A stretch of DNA of 64,000 bases from Rebecca billardiae RCC1528 (lineage: Eukaryota; Haptophyta): the NCBI GenBank assembly GCA_965240325.2, contig OZ251230.1:1-64000 (forward strand), written 5' to 3'. Shown here piece after piece: positions 18,368 through 28,316 of this stretch. How positions within the stretch are numbered: position 1 is the first letter of the stretch; each line of letters starts with the position of its first letter. The translations under genes were made by a program, and so were the position numbers. Below the pieces are notes generated by a model. It was not told the DNA's origin. It saw nothing but the letters and a program-made list of their open reading frames with translations, and did not search any database.

Positions 18368-21300
18368 TCAGCCTCCGTCGCCCGAGGCTGCCGGCGGTGA
18401 TGACGGCGGCGGCGATGGATGTCGCGCTCGCGGCGCGCGCGCCTGAGCGACCAGCAGGCTGCCTTGCAGCTCGGATGCTGCCGGCAGGACGTGCGCCAGC
18501 CTGGGTGCGCCGGCGCGCGCAAGGATGGCCTCCGCGCCGCTGCTGGCGGTGCTGCCGGCCGCGCTGGGCGTCAGTGGCGTGACGATGGTCCTCGCCGTCG
18601 ACGGCGACGATGCAGCTGCCGGCGCTACTGGCGGCCGCTGCCGCGAGGGGCTCAGGTCGCCGGGCGGTGCGACCGACGACAGCGCGTCGGCGGCGGAGTG
18701 CGCCGCGCTCGCGTGCTGGAGGCGATGCCCGTCGGCGCTAACGGCCGCGTCCTCGGCCGCCTTGCTGTAGCGGCGCGCGCGCGACGGGGGCGACGGGGTG
18801 CGGGACGGCGAGCGCTCCGCAGCGGGTGTGCTGCGCGCGGCCGATGCCGGCGGCGACGGGGACGCCGCCTTGCGGTCGCGCACCCAGCCGCCGACGAGAG
18901 CGCGCGGCGGCGAGCGCCCCACGGCCGCCCGCGGCGAGCCCGCGTCGAGGGAGCCCGGGTCGTGCTGCATCTCGCCAGCGCGCGCGTCGGGACCGTCGGC
19001 ACAGCCAGTTTGGCCGCGCGCGGGCTCGGCGGCGCTCGTCGCAGGCATCGGCTCCGAGCGCGAGGACTCCGTGCAGGCGCCCACGCCCTCGCCGCTGCCC
19101 TCGGCGCACGCGTTCGGCGCCGACATCGCGCGCGGCAGCGCCTCCGCGCCCGGCGCGCGGAGCCGCTGCGGGAAGGCGGGCGTGCCGGGGTTGGAGCGCC
19201 GGCCGAAGCGGCGAGCCGAGGCGAGGGAGGGCGTGTTGAGGCGCGACCCAGAGGAGGAGGGCGTGTTGGGGCTTGATCCGTGCTGCGAGCCCGGGTGCGT
19301 GCGCCGCCTCGTCGAGCGCGCCGGCCCGACGCCGCGCCAGCTGGCGAGCGAGAGCGCGCGCAGCAGCGCCTTGCGCACCTCCGCGTTGAACGCGTCGAGC
19401 GCGGCGCCGTCGGCGCTCGTCGAGGAGCGGGCCGCGCCGAAGCTCCCCGCTTGGCTCAGCGCGTCCGCGATCGCGCTGGACACGGCGGCGGCGAAGCGGT
19501 TCCGGCCCATCTGTGAGCTCGGCCGCCCGCTCTGCGGCGCGAACGTCGCGACGATCAGCTCGTGGATGCGCTGCCGGTCGTCCGCGACGCTCGCGGCGGC
19601 CGTGCGGCAGTCGAAGGACGAGAGCGTCTCGAGCACGCGCGACGCGTCGGTGTCGAGCGCGGCGAGGAAGTCGCCCAGCTCGGACGGCGGCAGCGCGAGC
19701 TGCAGCTCGACGTGCGGGTGCAGCCGACACTGCACCACCTCGTACAGGCACCACATCCGGCCGAGCGAGACGGCCGAGTGCCACGGGTCGAGCACGAGCA
19801 CCATGCTGCCGATCCGCTCGATCACACTGCCAATGTGCCGGATGCCCGCCTGCACGTCGTGCTGCCGGATGGTCGCGAGGTCGAGCCAGAGGTACAGCTG
19901 GGATTCGTCGAGGCTGCAGAACGCGGCGTGCAGCCGCACCGCGCCGAGCAGCTTGCGGAACGAGCACGCCTGCGCGTGGCTGACGAAGAGGTTGGCCTCG
20001 CCCACCGCGGCGGTGCCGTCCGGCAGCCGCACGTGCGCGTGCGCCTCGGCGAGCGACTGGCCGCTCTCGCGCGTGAGCGCGGCGACCATGCGGCCGACAT
20101 CGGCGGAGGTCGTGTCGAGCTCGACGCCGTGCTCGTCGCACCACGCCTCGAGGTGGCGCAGCTGCACGCCCAGGACCAAGTGCCCGTCGTCGTCGCGCGG
20201 CGACAGCTCGTCCGCCGCCGCGCCGAGCGCCGCGCTGGCTTCGCGCACGCGCCGCGACGCGCCCCGGGGGAAGCGCCCCCGCCCCGAAGGCTGCCGGCTC
20301 AACGAGCGCGGGGCGCGGGCGGGCTCGGGGCGCCCCTTGCCGCCGGCCGGGCGGGCGCCCGGCCCGACGCGCGCCGAGCGCGCCCCCGCGCCGCGCCCGC
20401 CGGCGCGCGCGGCCGCGCCGAGCAGCCGCTGCAGCCGCGGCGCGCAGAGCGAGCCGAGCGCGCGCGCCGCCTTGGCCAGCGGGTGGGCGAGGCTGGTGGT
20501 CGAGCCGACGATGGCGCTGATCTCGACGTGCGAGGTGGCGTTGGAGAGGCCCGTGTACGCGGTGAAGACGCCGGCGCACGCCCACGGCCGCACGTACGCG
20601 ATCGGGAACGCGGCGCCCACGCCGGCCGCGAGGCACGAGAGCAGCAGCGAGGTGCGCACGCGCCACAGCAGCGCGCGCACGAGCAGCGCGGGCGCGTCCG
20701 CGAGCGAGCGCCGGATCATGCAGTCGGCGTGGAGCGCGAGGGCCGCCACGACGAGCGGGAGGAGCGCGCCCGCGCACATCACGACGAGCAGGGAGTTCGC
20801 GCCGAGCATCCGCGCGCCCAGCGCGCGCGAGACCTCGGCCGCGGCGAGCAGCCCGCCCAGCGCGAGCACGAGCGCGCACAGCGCGCGCTGGTACGCGGGG
20901 CGCGTCACGCGCAGCGAGGCGAGGCCGGCGTTGGCGGCGGCCTGCGCGACGAAGACGAGCAGCAGCGTGGTCGCGCACGTGCTCAGCACCTCCGGCACGA
21001 GCTGCAGCCGCAGCGCCGTCTCGTAGTCGTACCAGCGCAGCCGGAGGAACGGGTTGAGCTGCGCGGCGGCGCGCCCGCCGTTCGCCGCGGCCTCGAGCGC
21101 GAGCGCCGCCTGCGACACGTCGATGCGGGGCCCGCCCACGTCGCGCACGACGCGGCCGAGGGCAAGGGTGGCGTAGAGCGCGTTGAGCCCGCTCTGCATG
21201 CCGACGACGGCGGCGAGGCCCGTGGCCAGCGGGTGCTCCCACATCGCGTCCCACGGCGTGTGCGACGGGCGCACGCGCACGCGCACCGAGCCGCCGCCGT

Positions 21301-21790
21301 CGCGCAGGTGCGCCATCAGCGGCAGCGCGGCGCGCTGGTTGAGGTCGAAGGCGGGAGGCTCGGGCAGAAAGTGCGAGTCGGTCGCGTGGCTCCAGTACCG
21401 GATGCCGCCCGGCTCGCGCCCCAGGCCGGCGGTCGCGGCGAAGTTGAACGCGGCCCAGCCGAGCGCGCCGAGCGCGCCCGCGCCGCGCGCGTGCTGCTCG
21501 TAGCTGCAGCGCTCGAAGCCGGGGCTGAGGTGCACGACGATCGTGCCGCGCAGCTCGCGCGCGCCCGTGTACCTCGGCGGGCACGCGTCGTACGCCCACT
21601 CGCCCGGCTGCGTGACGAGCATCGGCGCGAGCACGTCAAAGCGCGCGGGCGAGAAGCGCATCGGCCCGGCGACGAGCTCGAGGCCGATCAAGTGCGCGGG
21701 GCCGTCGCGCACGACGAGGTGCGCGCGACACGCGCTCGCGAGCGCCAGCGCCGCGAGCACGCGGCGGCCGCCGCGTTTCGCCGCGCGCAT
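18368..21790 (-). CDS. Multi-pass membrane protein with PA-like ectodomain and TIR-like cytosolic domain
   Basis: A single frame of 1140 residues. The first 24 residues look like a signal peptide (VLAALALASACRAH). Residues about 60-125 resemble a protease-associated (PA) fold (GTIVVHLSPGFERCSYEQ then GALGALGWAAFN). Five or six hydrophobic helices lie between about 200 and 440, for example TTLLLVFVAQAAAN and SLLVVMCAGALLPLVVAALA. Residues about 598-700 form a TIR-superfamily-like module typical of protists: ANLFVSHAQACSFRKLL, YLWLDLATIRQHD and GRMWCLYEVVQC. The last 350 residues are disordered and Ser/Pro/Ala-rich. The topology suggests a surface receptor or sensor signalling through the TIR-like part. 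No ligand or NADase activity can be claimed from sequence alone. Confidence 0.72.
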   Translation of the reverse strand: MRAAKRGGRRVLAALALASACRAHLVVRDGPAHLIGLELVAGPMRFSPARFDVLAPMLVTQPGEWAYDACPPRYTGARELRGTIVVHLSPGFERCSYEQHARGAGALGALGWAAFNFAATAGLGREPGGIRYWSHATDSHFLPEPPAFDLNQRAALPLMAHLRDGGGSVRVRVRPSHTPWDAMWEHPLATGLAAVVGMQSGLNALYATLALGRVVRDVGGPRIDVSQAALALEAAANGGRAAAQLNPFLRLRWYDYETALRLQLVPEVLSTCATTLLLVFVAQAAANAGLASLRVTRPAYQRALCALVLALGGLLAAAEVSRALGARMLGANSLLVVMCAGALLPLVVAALALHADCMIRRSLADAPALLVRALLWRVRTSLLLSCLAAGVGAAFPIAYVRPWACAGVFTAYTGLSNATSHVEISAIVGSTTSLAHPLAKAARALGSLCAPRLQRLLGAAARAGGRGAGARSARVGPGARPAGGKGRPEPARAPRSLSRQPSGRGRFPRGASRRVREASAALGAAADELSPRDDDGHLVLGVQLRHLEAWCDEHGVELDTTSADVGRMVAALTRESGQSLAEAHAHVRLPDGTAAVGEANLFVSHAQACSFRKLLGAVRLHAAFCSLDESQLYLWLDLATIRQHDVQAGIRHIGSVIERIGSMVLVLDPWHSAVSLGRMWCLYEVVQCRLHPHVELQLALPPSELGDFLAALDTDASRVLETLSSFDCRTAAASVADDRQRIHELIVATFAPQSGRPSSQMGRNRFAAAVSSAIADALSQAGSFGAARSSTSADGAALDAFNAEVRKALLRALSLASWRGVGPARSTRRRTHPGSQHGSSPNTPSSSGSRLNTPSLASARRFGRRSNPGTPAFPQRLRAPGAEALPRAMSAPNACAEGSGEGVGACTESSRSEPMPATSAAEPARGQTGCADGPDARAGEMQHDPGSLDAGSPRAAVGRSPPRALVGGWVRDRKAASPSPPASAARSTPAAERSPSRTPSPPSRARRYSKAAEDAAVSADGHRLQHASAAHSAADALSSVAPPGDLSPSRQRPPVAPAAASSPSTARTIVTPLTPSAAGSTASSGAEAILARAGAPRLAHVLPAASELQGSLLVAQARAPRARHPSPPPSSPPAASGDGG

Positions 21791-22353
21791 TCGGTGTGAA
21801 GGGCTGTCGCCGAGGACGAGGGGTCGGCGTGGTACCGGGGACGGGATTGTGGGCGCGCGGGTTCGAAGTTGCAGGCAAGTGGCGTCGGAGGAATTCGTAC
21901 CTGTACGTGTACCCCGATCCCGCTTTTGCCCACGAGTATCATAGTGCTGTCATTTGCGCAGAACCGTCGCAAGCGACAAAGTGAGTGCGACGGCGGTGTA
22001 ATAGTATCATCAGCGCGAATGTACTAGTGTATTATGTTCAATTAACGATCCACACAACTCGGCTCGTTGGAGACAGTGGGAATGGTTATTGGCTCCCTCG
22101 CCACCCGGCTCAGGCAAGATGCAGAGCTCAGACAATAATGAATCTCTCGAATGATCTGCACGGCCGCAGATCAAGGGCGCACTGTGATTGCTATCGTACC
22201 CATCGAATCTCCAGCTTCCGAGCATTGAAATCAGGGCCGAGGGTCCCGAGATCTAGTGGTTCCATGGAGCGAGGTTCAAGACGACCCTTCGCTCCGAAAT
22301 CTCGACCCCATCCCCGAAGGTGATGGCGTCCCGCGCGCAGCCCGCGGGCCGCA
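21791..22353. other. Intergenic upstream of the TIR-like gene
   Basis: No gene is seen. The part from 21960 to 22250 is A+T rich. It would contain the promoter of the gene to the left and the 3' flank of GH81. I checked for tRNA-like T-loops (GGTTCGAAG at 21859) and found no cloverleaf around it. Confidence 0.45.
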
Positions 22354-23931
22354 TCAGCGCCGAGCCGGCGCGGCGCGCGCGGCGATGCGCGCGGAGAGCC
22401 AGTGCAGCATGTTGGTGCGCGTGTTGCCGTCGTCGTACTTGCGGACGCCCGCCTGCAGCGCGCGCAGCGCGGCCTCGGGCTCGTTGATGCCCTGCACCGC
22501 GAGCGCAAACGCGCGCCACTCGTCCGGCATCTGCTCCAGGTCGGGCCGCAGCTGCTCGAACTGCTGAGCCGCGTACCGCGCGGGCAGCAGCGCCTCGGTG
22601 GCGGGCGTGACGGGCAGCACGTTGATGCCGTGCACGAACCACGACTGCGGTCGCGCGCGCGCGCGCGCGCGCGCGCGTCGAGTGAAGCGCGCGCCTCGCA
22701 TGCGTGCATCGCGCCGCGCGCGCGCGCGCACCTGCCAGCCAAACCAGGTGGCGACGTTGACGTCGAGGGCGGAGACGATGCCGACCATGCGCTGCGCGGC
22801 GACGAACGCGGGCGCGTACACGGCGCTGTGCTCGGGCACCTGCCAGTACGTCTGCGCGCCGCGCAGCTCGAGCGAGAGCAGCAGCCGCGCCCAGCGCGCG
22901 AGCGCGCCCTCGCCCAGCGCCTCCGCCGCGAGCACCGCGCCATAGTACCCGTTCACCGCCTCGGAGGAGGACTCCTGCGCGCGGGCGCGCGCGGGGGCGG
23001 GGCGGGGCGCTGGGCGAGCTGAGGCCGCGGCTGTGCGCGCGGTCGTGCGTGCGCGCGGCGCGCGTGTGGGTCGGTCCGCGCCGCGGGCGCGCGCGGGAGC
23101 GCGCGCCTGCTGCCTGCCGTTGGCCATCGGGTAGAGGCCGGACGCCCACGAGTGCCAGTCGTACAGCTCCGCGTGCCGGGCGGTGGGGAAGCGGCGGGCG
23201 CGCGCCTCGCCCTCGGCCGCCGGGGGCGAGGCGATGTCGAGCGCGAGCTCGAGGATGTGCGCGCGGTGCTCCTCGCAGAACGCCGCGTCGTTGCGGCACG
23301 CCACCGCCGCCGCGTACAGCGTGTAGCCGTAGTGGAAGTGGTGGTCGTTGTACCGCCCGTTGCCAAAGTCGCCCAGGCACTGGTCGGAGGACAGCGAGGC
23401 GCGCGACACCAGCCCGCCGTACGTCGAGTCCCACACGAGCGGCGGCGCGCCGTCGGGGCCGCCGCGGCGGAGCCACGCGCCGAGCGACGCGCTCAGCGCG
23501 GACGCCGCGCGCCGCTGCGCCGCCGTCTCGCCGAGCTCCTCTGCGATCAGCGCGAGCCGCGCGAGCCTCGCCGCGCCCTTGCCGTAGAAGTAGGGGTCTC
23601 GCGCGCCCGGCGCCACGACGTCGGGCTGGCCGAGGTCGGCGTGCAGCGCGGCGCGCACGGGGGCGGAGAGGGCGGCGTCCGCGCCGAGCGCGGCCGAGCC
23701 GGCCGAGGCCCACGTCAGGTTGCTCAGCGGCACGCGCACCGACCACGCGCCGCCGCGCACCGCCGTCATCGACCCCTTCATGCTGTCAAAGCGCGGCGCC
23801 GCGAGCGGCACGCCGCCCGCGGCGCCGCCGCCGAGCAGCGCGTCGGCGTGGTGGCCGAGCGCGAGCGAGACGAGCTCGGACGCGTCGCCGCCGGCGACGT
23901 CCCACTCGTACGTCAGCGTCGCGCCGTCGTC

Positions 23932-23964
<33 letters not shown>

Positions 23965-25308
23965 CGGCTCGGCGCGCACGCGGCCGCCGACCGCGTACGG
24001 GCCGCGCGCGCCGGCCGCGAGCGCCGCCTCCGAGCCGTCGTCGGCCGCGAGCGCCAGCCTGAGCGCGCCGCCGTACCCGGCGGGGAGGCGCACGCGCGCG
24101 GGGGCGGCGCTCCACTCGAGGACGACGGGGTGCGCGGTGGCGAGCAGCCAGCGCTGCCCGTTGCCCAGCCGCAGCCGGAACAGCCGCGCCGGCCCCGCCC
24201 GGCCGCCGCCCGCGTCGGGCTGCGCCTCGAGCTCGAGCGCCGCGATCGCCGCGCGGCCGCCGCCGCCGCCGTCGTCGCAGCACGGCAGCATCGCGCCGCT
24301 CGCGCTGAGCGGGCAGCAGAGCCCGTCGCTCACGGCGAGCGCGAGCACGGCGCACGCCGCGTGCGCCGAGCACATCGCCGAGCCGGCCGCGGGCTGCGGC
24401 GCGCCCCGCGGCGCCGGGCCGGCCGCGGCCGCGGCGGCCGGCGCGCGCGCCGCGGGCGAGGGCGAGGGCGAGGGCGAGGGCGGCGGGGGCATGGGCGCGT
24501 GCGGTGGCGGCGGTGACGCCGCCGCCGCCGCCGCCGCGCCGCCGCCCCCGCCCGTGCGCCCCCCCGCCTCCTCGAGCGGCTGTACGCTCAGCAGCGGCTG
24601 CTCAGAGCCCACGCACGGCGCGGCGTCCGCGGCGCCGCTCCACTCGGTCACCACCCACGGCGCGCCGCGCGCGAGCCGCGCGACGAACGCGGCGCCGCGC
24701 GCGGCGGTGAGGCGCAGCCCGAGCGTCAGCTCGTCGGCGTGCACCACCTCGTGCGCGTGCGGCGCGCCCCCGTCGACGCCGATCACGACGTCCGCGCCAA
24801 AGTAGTCGCCCTGGAACTTGGGCGTGAGCGCGCGCCGACTCACGCCGTACGAGACCTCGAGGCCGCGCCCCGCGGCGTTGCGCACGGCGTAGGGGAGCGG
24901 CACGGCGGGCATCTCGCCCGGCCGCACGTAGTTGTCCGACACGGCGAGGTTCACCCACCACGCGTTGGTCGGGAACGGGCGGCGCGCTGCGCCCCACTCG
25001 GCGTTCACGCCCCACGGGTGCGGCGCCGAGCCGAAGGGGAGCTCGGCCGAGGGCGGCTCGGCGGCGCGCAGGCGGCTGGGCGGCGGGATGGCGCGCGAGG
25101 CGTGCGCCCACATCGCCGCGGCGCACAGCGCCGCGGCGCACAGCGCCGCGCACAGCGCGCCGAGCGCGAGCGCGCTCGCGCGCGCCGCGCGGCGCCGCTC
25201 TGCGCCGTGCGGCGACACGGCGGCGGCGCGCGGTGCGGCCTCGCCCTCCTCGACGCATAGCGGTCGTTGGAGCTCGGCGGTTGCCTGTGCGTCGCGCGCG
25301 CCCCTCAT
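22354..25308 (-). CDS. GH81 endo-1,3-beta-glucanase, membrane-anchored
   Basis: Three exons (25308-23107, 22974-22732, 22644-22354) give 911 residues. The enzyme should cut internal beta-1,3 links in laminarin/chrysolaminarin-type glucans. Family marks are PFPTNAWWVNL near residue 115, YNDHHFHYGYTLYAAA near 654, DWHSWASGLYPMANG near 715 and QESSSEAVNGYYG at 734; the Asp of the DHHFHYGY motif and the Glu of QESSSEA are the expected catalytic pair. A hydrophobic helix at about residues 47-68 predicts a type II membrane or secretory anchor. A Cys-rich insert (CSAHAACAVLALAVSDGLCC ... LPCCDD) sits near residues 315-350 between poly-Pro/Ala and Gly tracts. Intron 1 appears to be GC-AG (CAG|GCGCGC). 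The promoter abuts a MITE. Confidence 0.9.
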
Positions 25309-26256
25309 CTCCGCGCGCGCGTGGCACCGGCTGCGGCGGTCACGGGGCGATCGTCGGTGCCGGCGGCGGCGGGAGGAATCACGTGCGCCCGCGCGATCGA
25401 ACGGCCAGCCGCCGCCGCCCCGGCGGAATCTCCGCCGGGAGATCTATGGAGCGTTCGTTGGAACTTGGCGGGGCTTGGAACTTGACACCGCATTTCCCAG
25501 CGAAGTGCCCCATCTCGGCGGGGCTGGCACGGTCGGCACACGCTCTTGAGCGCTCGCTTCGCGGTGCGGCAGGCCTTGGGCAGCCCAGACAGACATGCCG
25601 CGACCGAATTACCGGGCCATGCGCGCACCACACCCGCGCCACATGGCCTGCGCGCTGGACGACTGAGAGGCAACGCCGAACCACTGCATTCCACTGCCCC
25701 GCATGCACCCCAAGTCACCTTCAGAGGGCGTCGACGAGCGCAGAGCGGGTGCGTGGGAGTTCGACCAGCTCGTGTACCTTCTTGCTAGCACCAGCGGCGA
25801 GGTCGCAAGCCGAACCTTGACCAGCCGTGGAACTTGAGCTGGTCGGCAGCATAACCACCGTTTAACCCGGATCAAGTTAGCAGCGTGCGAGGAGGAGGCG
25901 CGGTGCGCGTCCGCGGCTGGCGAGAGGCGTCCGGACCGTGCCGTTCTCGGCCGCGCCCGCGCGCTTCCCGCCGCCGCGGGCCCCGTGTACGCCCGTCGTC
26001 GCCCTCGCCGCGCGGGCGCCAAACCGGCGTCAAGTTCCAACGAGCGCTCCATACGGCCCGGGCGGTGAGAACGCGAGCGAAGAGCGAGTCGCACCCGGAC
26101 CCGGGACGCGTCTCGCCCGGACAGCCCTTCTGGAAGCTGGCCGGGCCCTTTGCATCTGCGCACCGGTGCCTGCCGCGTGTCCACTGGCCTGCCTGCCACC
26201 GGTGGGGCCCCGCCCCGCGCCCGTCCGGCCCGGCGGCCCCGCGCGCAGCGCGCGCC
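25309..26256. other. Divergent promoter region occupied by a MITE
   Basis: The whole 948-bp gap between the GH81 start and the Hel2-like start is taken up mainly by the 609-bp TIR element, leaving about 136 bp on the left and 203 bp on the right. A perfect 9-bp-arm hairpin (CCCGGCGGA ATC TCCGCCGGG, 25419-25439) lies 5 bp outside its left end. Confidence 0.6.
25445..26053 (+). mobile_element. 609-bp MITE with 23-bp TIRs
   Basis: The ends 25445-25467 (TATGGAGCGTTCGTTGGAAC then TTG) and 26031-26053 are inverted repeats with one mismatch. The interior matches the reverse complement of 43283-43876 over nearly its full length at roughly 85-90 per cent by eye, so this is a dispersed family. It has no coding capacity of its own. 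GGAACTTG motifs recur inside (about 25460, 25477 and 25830). No clear target duplication was found. Confidence 0.75.
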
Positions 26257-27871
26257 ATGTCCGCCGACCTCACCGTCGACCGCACGCAGCGCTACTGGTG
26301 GCGCTCGCTCACCGACGTCGACCCGATCACCCTCGAGCCGCTGCGCCGGCTGCGCTACCCGCCGTTTGAGCTGCGCGCGGACGCCAACGTCGTCACGTGG
26401 TTCGACGGGCACGTGCTGGCGACGTACCTGATCTCCACGGGCAACTTTGCGCACCCGCTCTCGCGCCGCGAGCTCGCGCGCGAGGAGTGCGTCGCGCTCG
26501 ACCAGTACCTCGTGCAGCACCGGTGCGCGCACGCGCGCGAGCGGCATCATGCGCCGCGCGCGCGCGCGGTCCGTGACGCGCGCCCTCCGCCTCTCGCGCG
26601 CGCACGGCGCGGCGCGCAGGCTGGGCAAGCCGGACGTGGCCGAGGCCTTCGACAACCGCGCCGAGTACGCCAAGGGCGGCTCGCGCGAGACGCGCGTGGC
26701 CGCGCTGCAGCAGGCGGCCACCGACCTGCTGCAGTCGCTGTTTGCGCAGTCGCACGCGAGGATAGCGCAACGCGCGGACGAGCCCGCCGAGCTCGCCGCC
26801 GGCGCGCCGCTCGAGCGCGCCGCCACGGACGCCGCGCGCGCCGTCGATCCGTCCCAGTTCTCGGACGAGGCGCACTTCCCCACGCTGAGCGAGGAGGCCG
26901 CGGCGGCGGCCGCGCTGCAGCGGCAGTGGGGCGCGGCCGGCGGGCCGAGCGCGGCGGTGGTGAACGCGCGCGCGCTCGGCGCGGCGGGCCGGATCAACCT
27001 CGCCTCGGCCGACCAGTTCCCCACGCTCGGCGGGCCCGGCGACGTCGGGCCCGCCGAGGGCGGCGCGGGCGTGGGCGGGCGCTGGGCCGCGGGCGGCGCG
27101 CGCGCCGCGCTCGCGCCGCCGCCGCCGCCGAGCAGCGCGGGCAGGAGCGCGGCCGCCGCGCTCGGCGGCGGCGCCGCCGCCAAGCCGCCGGGCGCGGACG
27201 ACTTCCCGACGCTCGGCGGCGGCGGCGCGCGCGGCGGCCCCGCGCCCGCGCTGAACGGCTGCTCGTCGCGCGCGCCGTGGGTGGACGCGGCGGCGTCGCG
27301 GCCCGCGTCGAGGTCCGCGGACGGCGCTGCCGGCCTGCCGCCCTCGATGCTCTTCTCCCGGAAGGCGGGCGCGCCGCCGCCGCCGCCCGCAGACCTGCTG
27401 CCGAGCGCGGCGGCGGACGCGCCGCCCGCGCCGCCCAAGCCGGCGCCCAAGCCGCAGGCGCCGCCGCGGCCGGACGAGTTCCCCGACCTGAGCGCCGCCG
27501 CGGCGGGGCGCGCCGCGGCCGCCGCCGCGAAGGGCGCCAAGCCGGGCGCCAAGCCGGGCGGCGCGCTCGGCGCGATCGGCGCGCGCAACCGCGCGGTGAT
27601 CGGGCTGCTCAAAGAGATCCTGGCCGCGCGAGAGCCGCCCGCGGCGGGCAAGCGCGCGCCCACCGTGGTGGACGCGCAGCGGCTGTGCCGCGGCATGCAG
27701 GCGGGCTCGATCTCGGAGGGCGCCTTCCTCACGCGCTTCGAGGAGCTGCTCGGCTCGAGGGAGGCGGCGCTCGCGCTGCTGCCCGAGGTGGCGGCGCTGC
27801 TGCCGGACGGGCGCAAGCGCGAGGAGCTCGCGCGCTGCTACGCGGCCGCGTACCCGTCCGAGCTCGTCTAG
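26257..27871 (+). CDS. ZNF598/Hel2-like protein without a RING, with FPxL motifs
   Basis: Two exons (26257-26522, 26620-27871) give 505 residues. Residues 5-95 hold a compact region starting RYWWRSLTDVDPITLEPLRR with WFDGHVLATYLISTGNF, which I do not recognise; it has no Cys/His zinc pattern. The middle is Ala/Pro-rich with four short motifs, FPTLSEEA, FPTLGGPG, FPTLGGGG and FPDLSAAA. The C-terminal 100 residues (RNRAVIGLLKEILAA, RGMQAGSISEGAFLTRFEEL, LLPEVAALLPDGRKREEL) closely resemble the C-terminal helical domain of ZNF598/Hel2, the E3 ligases that sense collided ribosomes. Missing RING and C2H2 fingers mean ligase activity is not expected. A translation-linked role is inference. Confidence 0.68.
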
Positions 27872-28316
27872 CGAGAGGCCCTGCTGCATGGTCGAGCGCG
27901 GGCGTGGCGACGCGCGGGCGCGTCTTTGACACGCCCATCCACCGTTGGGAGTCGGGAGTCAGGAGCCTAGCTGATGCCAGTCAGGACATGTACGGTCACC
28001 GGTCGACTCTGCTTACAGGACAGCACGTCGGACGGAGTCTGATGACTTGATCCGCTGATGACTGGATGTGTAACCGCGCCAATACTAGTATCCGAGAACC
28101 AGTACGAACCGTGATTGCGCTCATTGGGTTCCCAGCCCTGAAAAGGCGCGCTCAGTCGCTCGCGCATAACAAATCAGACCGCCGTTTCTCTTGCGAGGAG
28201 CACCGCGAACGGGCGCGGAGCTACCCACCGGCCGGCCTGAGCCGAGCCCGCACTGCCCCTTCCGGCGGCGGTCCCGAAGTGCGAGCGGCGCCTCCTCGTC
28301 GACGAGCTCGCTCGCC
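27872..28316. other. Intergenic, Hel2-like to NCS2 permease
   Basis: No gene is seen. It holds the Hel2-like 3' end and the permease promoter/5' UTR; the stretch 27950-28200 is less GC-rich. No clear regulatory motif. Confidence 0.5.

Noticed and set aside
21850-21880. GGTTCGAAG, a tRNA T-loop-like word
   Set aside because: No acceptor, D or anticodon stems can be formed around it on either strand.
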